Assembly (NCBI GenBank): GCA_031549885.1
Contig: JAVBPD010000142.1
Coordinates: 1 to 31,107, forward strand
From: WQUF01 sp031549885
GTDB taxonomy: Bacteria; Bacillota; Clostridia; Clostridiales; Clostridiaceae
Length of the DNA stretch: 31,107 nucleotides
Direction: 5' to 3'
Under the pieces are notes generated by a model. That model saw only the letters and a program-made list of their open reading frames with translations. It searched no databases and was not told the origin of the DNA. A program made the translations under genes and the position numbers. Below, one piece after another: positions 24,257-31,103 of this stretch. Each line of letters begins with the position of its first letter. Position 1 is the first letter of the stretch.

Positions 24257-25264
24257 GTGGGAAAGCGAATAGGCAAGCATACAGTTACGTTTGAAAATAG
24301 CCCTAAAATATTATCATCTTTTTCTGTAGTAGGTCCAAAAGAAGGAGAAGGGCCATTATCAAAATACTTTGATAGAATTTTAATTGATGATTTAAATGGA
24401 GAGGAAAGCTTCGAAAAAGCCGAAACAAGCCTTCAAAAATTGTCAATAGAAGGACTTTTAAATAGAAGTAAACTTAAAGAAGAAGAAGTAGATTATTTGA
24501 TATCTGGAGATTTGTTAAATCAATTAACTTCCTCTCATTTTGCAGCTAGAGAATTTAAAATACCATATCTTGGAGTATATGGTGCATGTTCTACCATGAC
24601 TGAGTCACTAAGCATTGGAGCTATGTTGTTTGATGGTGGGTTTGGTAATAACATCCTATGCACAACATCTTCACATTTTTCATCTGCTGAAAGGCAATAC
24701 AGATTCCCTTTAGAGTTTGGCAGTCAGAGAAAGGAAGTTGCTCAATGGACAGTTACAGGTGCTGGAAGCTTTTTAATAGGTAGCGGTGATAACCTGCCAA
24801 AAATAACGCATGTTACAACTGGATGTATTGAGGATTATGGAATTAAGGATGCTGAAAATATGGGTGCTGCAATGGCTCCAGCTGCTGCTATTACTCTTAA
24901 AAGGCATTTTGAAGAATCTAAAAGAGATCCTGACTATTACGATATTATTATAACTGGAGATCTTGGATACTTTGGAGTTGAAATGTGTAGAGATTTTATC
25001 AAGGATCTAGGATATATATTAGGAGATAATTATAAAGATTGCGGGGTATTAATTTTTGATAAAGAAACTCAAGGGACAAATAGTGGTGGGTCAGGTTGTG
25101 GATGTTCTGCATCAGTATTTACATCATATATTTATAAAAGCATGTTAAAAGGAGAGATTAATAAAGCGCTTATAATGTCAACTGGTGCCCTTTTAAGCCC
25201 AACTTCAACGCTTCAAGGTGAAAGCATACCATGTATAGCGCATGCAGTAGCTATTGAAAATTAA
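24257..25264 (+). CDS. spoVAD: Stage V sporulation protein AD
   Basis: A 335-residue thiolase-fold protein that binds dipicolinic acid within the SpoVA complex. Typical segments are GPKEGEGPLSKYFD, SGDLLNQLTSSHFAAREF, GVYGACSTMTESL, TSSHFSSAERQYRFP, TVTGAGS and MGAAMAPAAA. I choose GTG 24257 as start because GAGGTG (24245-24250) lies 6 bases upstream. The in-frame GTG at 24248 falls within that site and overlaps the spoVAC stop. Confidence 0.95.
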   Translation: MGKRIGKHTVTFENSPKILSSFSVVGPKEGEGPLSKYFDRILIDDLNGEESFEKAETSLQKLSIEGLLNRSKLKEEEVDYLISGDLLNQLTSSHFAAREFKIPYLGVYGACSTMTESLSIGAMLFDGGFGNNILCTTSSHFSSAERQYRFPLEFGSQRKEVAQWTVTGAGSFLIGSGDNLPKITHVTTGCIEDYGIKDAENMGAAMAPAAAITLKRHFEESKRDPDYYDIIITGDLGYFGVEMCRDFIKDLGYILGDNYKDCGVLIFDKETQGTNSGGSGCGCSASVFTSYIYKSMLKGEINKALIMSTGALLSPTSTLQGESIPCIAHAVAIEN

Positions 25265-25286
25265 TTGCCAAGATGGAGGGTTTTTT

Positions 25287-25646
25287 ATGATGAATTATGT
25301 AATTGTATTTATCGTAGGTGGCTTGTTCTGTTTAATAACTCAACTAATAATGGATTTTACAAAAATACCACCTGCTAAGATATTGGTTTCTTACGTAGTT
25401 CTAGGAGCCATTTTAGGAGCTATTGGCCTTTATAAACCGCTTATAGATTTTGCTAAAATGGGAGCGTCTATTCCACTGCCTGGATTTGGTTGTTCTCTTG
25501 TAAAATCTACATTTAAAGCTGTAGATCAAGATGGCCTTTTAGGAGCTTTTACAGGAGGATTAACAGGTACAGCAGGAGGAATATCTGCTGCAATAATATT
25601 TGGATTGCTTATGTCATTGCTTTTTAAACCTAGAACAAAATATTAA
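25287..25646 (+). CDS. spoVAE: Stage V sporulation protein AE (AEb type)
   Basis: A 119-residue protein with about four membrane segments. PGFGCSLVKSTFKAVDQDG and GAFTGGLTGTAGGISAAI are typical of SpoVAE(b). GGAGGG sits 6 bases before the ATG at 25287; the open frame extends earlier but without a ribosome site. It completes the minimal clostridial spoVACDE set, and a terminator follows. Confidence 0.94.
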   Translation: MMNYVIVFIVGGLFCLITQLIMDFTKIPPAKILVSYVVLGAILGAIGLYKPLIDFAKMGASIPLPGFGCSLVKSTFKAVDQDGLLGAFTGGLTGTAGGISAAIIFGLLMSLLFKPRTKY

Positions 25647-25658
25647 AAGTTAATGGAT

Positions 25659-25699
25659 TGCTTAAGAACTATTTTTTTAGTACTTAAGCAGCTTTTTTT
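25659..25699 (+). terminator. Terminator of the spoVA operon
   Basis: TGCTTAAGAACTA (25659-25671) pairs with TAGTACTTAAGCA (25678-25690) with one mismatch, then GC and a run of seven T. Confidence 0.88.
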
Positions 25700-25728
25700 A
25701 TGATAAAATAAAAAAAAGAGGTGTTGTA

Positions 25729-27054
25729 ATGAAGCTTTCTCAAAAAGAAATAGACCAAGTAAATAGAATAAAAGAGAAAATGCCTAAAGCATTAATTTGT
25801 GATATGAATTTTACAAATTTTGGTGCAAAAAATCACAAATACATTTGGAATAAACCTTGCAGTGAAGAAGATCTAAAAAAATTTGAAAAAGAAAACTTAG
25901 TAGAAATTCCAAGGAGCTATAGAATATTTTTAAGCGCCATATCAAATGGGGGACCTTTTTTTGGTTGTGGCCTTTATTCATTAGAAGATATAAGAATTTA
26001 TGGTAATATTAAAAAGGATTCTATATTTTATCCTGAAATGACAGAGGAAGAATTTGATAAAATTCAAAATGAATTTAACAAAGAAGATTCTATAGATGAT
26101 CCTAATTACGATGGATTATTAATAATTGGAACAATAGCATATACATATGATTTTGCTATTATAGTTTCAGGTAAATATAAAGGAAGAATATTGCTTACAG
26201 ATGGGAATATGGAAAGGCCATTTCAATTTGTGCATGATGAGAATTTTTTAGATTATTATGAGCGCTGGATTGATGATTTAACATCAGGAATGAACATGAC
26301 AAGGTTTGACATTAGTTATCCAGGAGATGAAGAAGAATTAATTAAAAAATTTAATGAAACAAAGGATGAATTAGAAAGATATTATTTATTTATGAGCATA
26401 ATTAGATTTAAAAACCCAAGCAAAGAAGCAATTGATTTATGCAAAGATATATGCAGTAGTGATTATGGTGAAGATATTAAAGAAAGGGCTTTAATTAGAC
26501 TCTATAAATTTGAAAGAGGTCTTTGCTTTAAATTTATAGATCAGTATTTAAGTGGAAGCAAAATAGAAAAAGCCATTGCAATTAAGATAATAAGCGCTAC
26601 TCAAGATAAATTAGAAATAGAAAAGTATTTTCCAAGGCTTATAGATCTTATGGAGGAATCTTCAAATTATGAATTTGAAAAAAATGATGAGGTGAATTCA
26701 TTTAATAGAATTTGCTTTATATTATCTGATAACAAAAAAGATTTCATGGATTTATATATTCCTTTTTTTAAACATGAAGATGAAAAAATTAGAGCAGCAG
26801 CCATATGGAATTCAGGTCATGTTATAAATGCCAGGTTTTTTTGTAAAGAATACATTGTAGGGCTAAAAGATGAATCAGAAAGAGTTGTTCTTGCTACTAT
26901 TCAAGCTTTGCAAACCATTGGGATTTTTCAAAAGGATCTTTTGCCTTATTTAAATGAAGCATATGAAAAATTTCCTGAGGAAAATTATCACATAAGAGAA
27001 AGCATAGGCACTTTGCTTAAAAGTTGGGGATTCACAAAACAGAAGAAATCTTAA
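25729..27054 (+). CDS. SUKH (SMI1/KNR4) domain protein with C-terminal helical repeats
   Basis: A 441-residue protein with no signal peptide. Residues about 44-185 form a SUKH/SMI1-KNR4 domain: CSEEDLKKFEKENLVEIPRSYRIFLSAISNGG, then GLYSLEDI and FDYYERW-like ends. Residues about 200-437 are helical, with HEAT-like units such as KERALIRLYKFERG, DEKIRAAAIWNSGHV and SERVVLATIQALQTIG. SUKH domains often serve as immunity proteins against contact-dependent or polymorphic toxins, or as general binding modules. No toxin gene lies nearby here, so the role is open. GAGGTG precedes the ATG. There is no terminator after it; the next promoter begins 8 bases beyond its stop. Confidence 0.75.
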   Translation: MKLSQKEIDQVNRIKEKMPKALICDMNFTNFGAKNHKYIWNKPCSEEDLKKFEKENLVEIPRSYRIFLSAISNGGPFFGCGLYSLEDIRIYGNIKKDSIFYPEMTEEEFDKIQNEFNKEDSIDDPNYDGLLIIGTIAYTYDFAIIVSGKYKGRILLTDGNMERPFQFVHDENFLDYYERWIDDLTSGMNMTRFDISYPGDEEELIKKFNETKDELERYYLFMSIIRFKNPSKEAIDLCKDICSSDYGEDIKERALIRLYKFERGLCFKFIDQYLSGSKIEKAIAIKIISATQDKLEIEKYFPRLIDLMEESSNYEFEKNDEVNSFNRICFILSDNKKDFMDLYIPFFKHEDEKIRAAAIWNSGHVINARFFCKEYIVGLKDESERVVLATIQALQTIGIFQKDLLPYLNEAYEKFPEENYHIRESIGTLLKSWGFTKQKKS

Positions 27055-27062
27055 AAATATAA

Positions 27063-27092
27063 TTGACAATTAATATATTGAAATGTTAATAT
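27063..27092 (+). promoter_or_regulatory. Likely sigma-A promoter of the ABC-F leader
   Basis: A perfect TTGACA (27063-27068) and TAATAT (27087-27092) with an 18-base spacer; a TATAAT overlaps at 27092-27097 but at too great a spacing. The predicted transcript begins near 27098, giving a leader of about 220 bases. Confidence 0.5.
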
Positions 27093-27128
27093 ATAATAAA
27101 ATTTTGAAAGGAAAAGGTATTTAAATTA

Positions 27129-27140
27129 ATGAGGTTATAA
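27129..27140 (+). CDS. Three-codon upstream reading frame (Met-Arg-Leu-stop)
   Basis: ATG AGG TTA TAA lies about 30 bases into the predicted leader. GGAAAAGG (27110-27117) is upstream with an 11-base gap, which is long but usable. Met-Arg-Leu is the start of macrolide-arrest leader peptides of the ErmD type, as I recall. Its last two codons overlap segment A of the leader fold, so a ribosome held there would mask A. A reading frame this short can occur by chance; its placement, not its length, is the argument. Confidence 0.45.
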   Translation: MRL

Positions 27141-27322
27141 TCTACATTTACAAAAATAAAGGTAAAATAAAAAAATATTTTAGAAAATACGTTTTTTTGT
27201 TTTATTAATTTTTTGAGAGTAGATTATATAGGTTTAAGTATCTTGTTTTAGAGCTTTTTTAATATGCTCTTAATTAGCTATGTAACTACTCTCTCCTAAA
27301 ACTATTAAGGAGGGATTTTTTT
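27136..27322 (+). promoter_or_regulatory. Attenuator with mutually exclusive hairpins controlling the ABC-F gene
   Basis: Segment A TATAATCTAC (27136-27145) pairs with GTAGATTATA (27219-27228, part of B). B also contains GAGAGTAG (27215-27222), which pairs with CTACTCTC (27286-27293, part of C). C also contains TCTCTCCT (27290-27297), which pairs with AGGAGGGA (27308-27315, D) with one G-U. A:B and B:C share four bases, and B:C and C:D share four. D contains the Shine-Dalgarno and is followed by seven T running into the TTG start codon, so C:D is both terminator and sequestering hairpin. A ribosome stalled on the three-codon frame would cover A, release B to hold C, and switch the gene on. 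Confidence 0.65.
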
Positions 27323-28913
27323 GCTTATAAAAATAGAAAATCTTAAAAAATATTATGGTGATAAATTAATTTTAGATATTGAAAGGTTAAATCTATTTGA
27401 GGGGGATAAAGCTGGATTAATTGGAAAAAATGGAGCTGGGAAAACTACCCTTTTAAAAATAATGCTTGGAGAAATAGATGATTATGAAGGGTATGTATAT
27501 TTAAAAAATAGCTATTCTTATATAAATCAAAGTGAAATATGTGATAATAATAAAGATTATAAATCTGGAGGGGAAAAAGTAAAATTAAAAATATCAAAGG
27601 CATTAAGTGAAAATAGAAGTTTAATAATTGCAGATGAACCAACAACAAACTTAGATAGAAAATCTATTGAAAATTTAGAAAGCATGTTTATTGAATTTAA
27701 TGGAAGTTTGCTTGTTGTATCACATGATAGAGCATTTTTAGATAGTTTTTGCAATATAATATTTGAATTAAGCGAAACAAAAATTAAAAAATATGATGGA
27801 AATTACTCTAAATATAAAAAACTTAAGGAAGAAGAGATTAAAACATCTGAAAGGGAATATGAGAAATATATTAGTGAGAAAACAAGGATTTATAATGCTA
27901 TAAATGGTAAAAAAGAAAAGAGAAATTCCATGAAAAACACCCCAAATAGAATGGGCAATTCGGAATCAAGACTCCATAAACTTGGCAATCAAAAAGCAGA
28001 GAAAAATATTGATAACAGCATAAAAGCTTTAAAGTCTAGATTTGAAAAATTAGAAGAAAAAGAAAAGCCAAAAGAAGAGAAGAATATATATATTTATGTT
28101 CATGAGAGTTTAAAACTTTCATCAAAACATCCTATAATTGTAAATAGTTTAAATTTATATGGAGGGGAAAAATTATTAATAAAAAATGCTTCATTCTCCA
28201 TTAAAAAGGGAACTAAAGTGGGACTTTTAGGTGCAAATGGTTCAGGTAAAACAACTCTTATAAAAAAAATCCTTGAAAATAATGATGAAAATATAAAAAT
28301 TTCAAAATCTGTTGTTTTTGGATACTTTGACCAAAATCAATATATTCTTCATGAAGATAAAAATATACTTTTAAACGCATCTGAAAATTCATCACTTTCT
28401 CAAAGCTTTATTAGAACTCTCCTTAGCACATTTGGGTTTAAAGGTGATGAAGTTTATAGGAGCATAAGTTCAATTAGTGGAGGGGAGAGAATAAAGCTTG
28501 CCCTTTGTAAAGTGCTTTTAGAGGATAATAATTTTTTAATTATTGATGAACCTACAAATTTCTTGGATATATTATCCATAAATGCACTTGAAAATGCTCT
28601 TTTAAAAACAGAAAAAAATATTTTGCTTGTATCTCATGATAGGGAATTTTTGTCAACGATGTGTGATGAATTTTTAATAATTAATGATAAATGCCTTACA
28701 AGTTTTAAGGGTAGTTATGATGAGTTTGTATGTGAAAATAATAAAACTGTTGATAACCAAGAGTTGAAGAATATGATATTAATTAAAGAGGCTAAGCTTT
28801 CAAACATTTTAACAAAATTGTCATATGAAACTAATGATGAAAATAAAAATAAGTTAGATATTGAATATAAAGTTTTATTAGATGAGATTAAAAAAATCAA
28901 GAGAAATCTATAA
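27321..28913 (+). CDS. ABC-F ATPase, antibiotic-resistance (ribosome protection) type
   Basis: A 530-residue protein with two ABC domains and no membrane segment. ABC1 has Walker A GLIGKNGAGKTT (33-43), signature KSGGE (81-85), Walker B LIIADEPTTNLD (catalytic Glu106) and SHDR. A charged interdomain linker spans residues about 165-265 and includes NTPNRMGNSESRLHKLGNQ. ABC2 has GLLGANGSGKTT (301-312), SISGGER, FLIIDEPTNFLD (Glu410) and SHDR. The short ABC1 and this linker resemble resistance ABC-Fs (Vga, Lsa, VmlR, clostridial CplR) more than housekeeping EttA/Uup. Such proteins enter the ribosomal E site and dislodge pleuromutilins, lincosamides, streptogramins A or macrolides. TTG start; AAGGAGGG 6 bases upstream. 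The attenuator leader supports drug-inducible control. Confidence 0.88.
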   Translation: MLIKIENLKKYYGDKLILDIERLNLFEGDKAGLIGKNGAGKTTLLKIMLGEIDDYEGYVYLKNSYSYINQSEICDNNKDYKSGGEKVKLKISKALSENRSLIIADEPTTNLDRKSIENLESMFIEFNGSLLVVSHDRAFLDSFCNIIFELSETKIKKYDGNYSKYKKLKEEEIKTSEREYEKYISEKTRIYNAINGKKEKRNSMKNTPNRMGNSESRLHKLGNQKAEKNIDNSIKALKSRFEKLEEKEKPKEEKNIYIYVHESLKLSSKHPIIVNSLNLYGGEKLLIKNASFSIKKGTKVGLLGANGSGKTTLIKKILENNDENIKISKSVVFGYFDQNQYILHEDKNILLNASENSSLSQSFIRTLLSTFGFKGDEVYRSISSISGGERIKLALCKVLLEDNNFLIIDEPTNFLDILSINALENALLKTEKNILLVSHDREFLSTMCDEFLIINDKCLTSFKGSYDEFVCENNKTVDNQELKNMILIKEAKLSNILTKLSYETNDENKNKLDIEYKVLLDEIKKIKRNL

Positions 28914-28920
28914 TTTTATC

Positions 28921-28956
28921 AAAGAAACCTATCATAAATTTATGTAGGTTTCTTTT
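28921..28956. terminator. Bidirectional terminator after ABC-F gene
   Basis: AAAGAAACCTA (28921-28931) pairs with TAGGTTTCTTT (28945-28955), and T/A runs follow on both strands. The right arm codes for the last residues of the convergent minus-strand gene, whose stop codon is in the loop. Confidence 0.85.
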
Positions 28957-29750
28957 AAAAGCATAGAATCCTTTTCTAAAATAGGGCTTTCACATATTAT
29001 ACAACCTTTAACATCCATATCTTTAAAAGCTTTCATGCAATCAATGTATTTAAAGTCACTTTCTAAAAGTGGAATGTGATTTTTTTCTCCTTTAGGTCCA
29101 TAATTAATTCCAGAAATATGCACATGAATATCTTTAAGAGATTCTTCTCCTAAATTATCTTTTATATAAACTAAAATCTCTTTAAAATTCTCATAGCTTT
29201 TTAAATATCCATTGTACCTTGCGTGTAAATGTGAAAAATCTATGCATAATTTACATGTTTTAATCTCTTTGCATAAAGATACAAGCTCTTTTAAATCTCC
29301 AAATTGAGATCCCTTACCTGTGGTTTCAAGTCTATAATCGATGCCAATATCAGGAAGCTTTTTTAAATTGCTAAGGATATTTTTATATGCTTCTTCCTTT
29401 GAGTTTTTCAAATAAAATCCTGGATGAAATATTAAGCTTTTTCCTTGAACTTTTTTTAAAGCGCAAGCTCCTTTTAATATTCTTTCAATGGATTTTTCTT
29501 TTATGTCAGGGTCTTCTGCATTTAAATTTATATAATAAGAGCCATGTGCTGATATATAAAAGTCATTTTCAAGTTTTGATTTTAAAATAGAGTCCTTATT
29601 TTTATCTGTGACATTAACGCTTCTAACAAAGGGAAGCTCTATAGCATCAAGACCATAGGCCTTTAAATATTTTATGCCACTTGAGTAATTAAAACTTTCG
29701 CTGCCACTTCCAATGGGAATTCCAGCTATTCCAAATAAAAGGTTATCCAT
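28932..29750 (-). CDS. Endonuclease IV-like TIM-barrel protein (AP endonuclease family 2)
   Basis: A 272-residue protein of the Nfo/xylose-isomerase-like barrel fold. Zinc-site residues can be matched to E. coli Nfo: His69 (ISAHGSYY), His109 (IFHPGFY), Glu142 (RLETTG), Asp171 and His174 (CIDFSHLHAR), His211 (HVHISG), His225 (GEKNHIPL) and Glu254 (CESPIL). The YGPKGEKNHIPL stretch is of a type I associate with archaeal and clostridial homologues rather than bacterial Nfo. AP-site incision is likely but not certain. The ATG at 29750 has AAGGAGC 6 bases upstream; an in-frame ATG ten codons earlier lacks one. Possibly a spore DNA-repair function, as for B. subtilis Nfo (inference). Confidence 0.82.
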   Translation of the reverse strand: MDNLLFGIAGIPIGSGSESFNYSSGIKYLKAYGLDAIELPFVRSVNVTDKNKDSILKSKLENDFYISAHGSYYINLNAEDPDIKEKSIERILKGACALKKVQGKSLIFHPGFYLKNSKEEAYKNILSNLKKLPDIGIDYRLETTGKGSQFGDLKELVSLCKEIKTCKLCIDFSHLHARYNGYLKSYENFKEILVYIKDNLGEESLKDIHVHISGINYGPKGEKNHIPLLESDFKYIDCMKAFKDMDVKGCIICESPILEKDSMLLKETYINL

Positions 29751-29859
29751 AAATTGCTCCTTAAAAAAATAACATAACATTATTGTAAACTATAAGTTAA
29801 TAAGTATCAATTATTGCTGAACTTGTTTTAAATGGAATAATAAATAATATAAAAAAGGC

Positions 29860-29887
29860 TTGAAGTGTAATATACTTAATTTATAAT
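29860..29887 (+). promoter_or_regulatory. Sigma-A promoter of the trmO-like gene
   Basis: TTGAAG (29860-29865), a 16-base spacer and a perfect TATAAT (29882-29887). Transcription should begin near 29894, within the adjoining palindrome. Confidence 0.65.
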
Positions 29888-29891
29888 TAAA

Positions 29892-29905
29892 TTACGGCGC
29901 CGTAA
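29892..29905. promoter_or_regulatory. Perfect 14-bp palindrome at the transcription start (likely operator)
   Basis: TTACGGCGCCGTAA is a perfect, GC-rich palindrome in A/T-rich surroundings, placed 4 bases after the -10 box. Its TAC...GTA ends and position fit an operator for a dimeric repressor such as a TetR-family protein (inference). Confidence 0.6.
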
Positions 29906-29930
29906 ATATGCTAAGAGAGAAGTGTTATTT

Positions 29931-30404
29931 ATGGAAAATTATAAAGTATTCTCAATAGGAACAATTAAATGCGATGAAAATGGCATGAGGCTTGTTTTGG
30001 ACAAAGCCTTAACACCTGCGCTTATTGGTCTGGATGGTTTTAGCCATATTCAGGTATTATGGTGGTTTTCTGAATGCGATAATCCAAAGGATAGGAATAC
30101 GCTAACAGAAACTAAACCTTACAAGACCAGTCCAGATGTGCTTGGCACATTTGCAACTCGCTCACCTATGCGCCCAAATCCAATTGCACTTGATTGTGTA
30201 CAAATTACTTATATTGATCACGAAAATGCTGAAATTGGCCTTGCATATATTGAAGCATTTGATGGTTCACCAGTTTTGGATATCAAACCCTATACACCAA
30301 GCCTTGATCGTGTGGAGAAACCAACTGTTCCAAAATGGTGTAGTCATTGGCCGAAGTGTTATGAAGATTCTGGTGATTTTCATTGGGAAAATGAAATAAA
30401 TTAA
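29931..30404 (+). CDS. trmO: TrmO-like (TsaA/YaeB) tRNA methyltransferase, short form
   Basis: A 157-residue TsaA-fold protein. TrmO uses S-adenosylmethionine to methylate N6 of threonylcarbamoyl-adenosine at tRNA position 37. Signatures are FSIGTIKC at the N-terminus, LIGLDGFSHIQVLWWF (32-46), TFATRSPMRPNPIAL (73-87) and DGSPVLDIKPYTPSLD (111-126). E. coli TrmO is about 235 residues with an extra C-terminal domain, absent here, so the substrate may differ. The ATG at 29931 is preferred over an upstream GTG. Hand-counted GC in three 60-base lines is 83/180 (46%), well above the neighbouring gene, hinting at recent transfer together with its operator. Confidence 0.82.
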   Translation: MENYKVFSIGTIKCDENGMRLVLDKALTPALIGLDGFSHIQVLWWFSECDNPKDRNTLTETKPYKTSPDVLGTFATRSPMRPNPIALDCVQITYIDHENAEIGLAYIEAFDGSPVLDIKPYTPSLDRVEKPTVPKWCSHWPKCYEDSGDFHWENEIN

Positions 30405-30480
30405 TAAGGTTTTAATAAAATTGCACTAGAAAAAACGTCTATTTAATAAAGAGAAGCTAACAATATCCTTTGTATACCTT

Positions 30481-30585
30481 CCAACCGGCTCCTATCTCTA
30501 AAACGGTTGGCTTGATATAACGCTTCAATATATCAAGGGGCTGTTTTGCAGAATCGATAAAATCAATTCTGCAGCAGCCTTTTTT
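30481..30585 (+). ncRNA. Candidate structured RNA: three consecutive hairpins ending in a terminator
   Basis: Hairpin 1: CCAACCG (30481-30487) with CGGTTGG (30504-30510), 16-base loop. Hairpin 2 follows at once: CTTGATATA (30511-30519) with TATATCAAG (30529-30537), 9-base loop. Hairpin 3: GGCTG plus GCAGAAT (30539-30554) with ATTCTGC plus CAGCC (30566-30579), an asymmetric internal loop, then six T. The helices are stacked end to end. It could be the trmO 3' end, a separate small RNA, or an unrecognised motif; I match it to no RNA family. Confidence 0.45.
30539..30585 (+). terminator. Intrinsic terminator downstream of trmO
   Basis: A 12-bp GC-containing stem (5 + 7 bp with a TTTT/AG internal loop) followed by six T. 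Confidence 0.88.
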
Positions 30586-30629
30586 ATTAAAATTATACTA
30601 TGACTATTAAAAATAAATTTTGAGATTAT

Positions 30630-30650
30630 TTAAGTACAAATTTGTCTTAA
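30630..30650. repeat. Inverted repeat with one bulge
   Basis: TTAAG-t-ACAAA (30630-30640) pairs with TTTGTCTTAA (30641-30650). It lies between the two structured regions of the 450-base gap and may be an operator or a small hairpin. Confidence 0.5.
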
Positions 30651-30664
30651 GCATATTAACTTAA

Positions 30665-30769
30665 AATGCGGTGTTAAATACCGTATTATAACTGATGAGA
30701 GGTATTGTTTTATAAGGTTAGTCTAACGACTTTGTGTTTTAATATACGCCGATTAAACCTCTTTTTTTT
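30665..30769 (+). ncRNA. Second candidate structured RNA with closing helix and T tract
   Basis: A hairpin AATGCGGT (30665-30672) with ACCGTATT (30680-30687, one G-U) precedes a closing helix AGAGGT (30698-30703) with ACCTCT (30757-30762) followed by eight T. Inside it, AAG-GTTA with TAAC-CTT (30714-30732) and GTGT with ACGC (about 30734-30748) can form two arms, a three-way-junction shape. No plus-strand gene follows in the window. I recognise no riboswitch class. The rest of the gap (30586-30629, 30770-30854) shows nothing firm. Confidence 0.35.
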
Positions 30770-30854
30770 ATTTTTTTAAAAAACAGGTCTGTTTTCTGTA
30801 TTTAATTTATATTCGTTAAACTATTTTATGAAAATTAATACTATATATCCTAAA

Positions 30855-31103
30855 TTATAACAAATTGCTTAAATCTACATTCTTATCTTTTTTAATTATT
30901 TTATCTAAAGTGCTCTGGGTCACATATCCTCTATTTAAATATTGTGCCATGTGCCTTTCATTAACTCTTATTTTTATACAATTTTTGCTTCCTTTTCCAT
31001 TGAATTTTATATACCTTTCTTTTATAGAAAGAATTGCATCTAAAACCTCGCAAACTAGCTGGTTATCTAAATTTAATACTATAGTTGTTCTTATAGGAGT
31101 CAT
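30855..31103 (-). CDS. Small hypothetical protein, possibly truncated at window edge
   Basis: An 82-codon frame on the minus strand with its first visible ATG at 31103, four bases from the window edge. The frame stays open beyond it, so the true start may lie outside. The protein is basic and soluble: an N-terminal beta-like stretch (RTTIVLNLDNQLVCEVLDAI), a central KFNGKGSKNCIKIRVN, and a helical end NRGYVTQSTLDKIIKK. I recognise no family. Confidence 0.55.
   Translation of the reverse strand: MTPIRTTIVLNLDNQLVCEVLDAILSIKERYIKFNGKGSKNCIKIRVNERHMAQYLNRGYVTQSTLDKIIKKDKNVDLSNLL

Noticed and set aside
27055..27320. T-box or metabolite riboswitch before the ABC-F gene
   Set aside because: No T-box sequence (AGGGTGGNACCGCG) and no recognised aptamer; the small frame and exclusive helices fit ribosome-mediated attenuation.
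30692..30700. CTGATGAGA resembles the hammerhead ribozyme core CUGAUGA
   Set aside because: No GAAA follows a stem at the required position and no cleavage-site helix could be drawn; a short match by chance.
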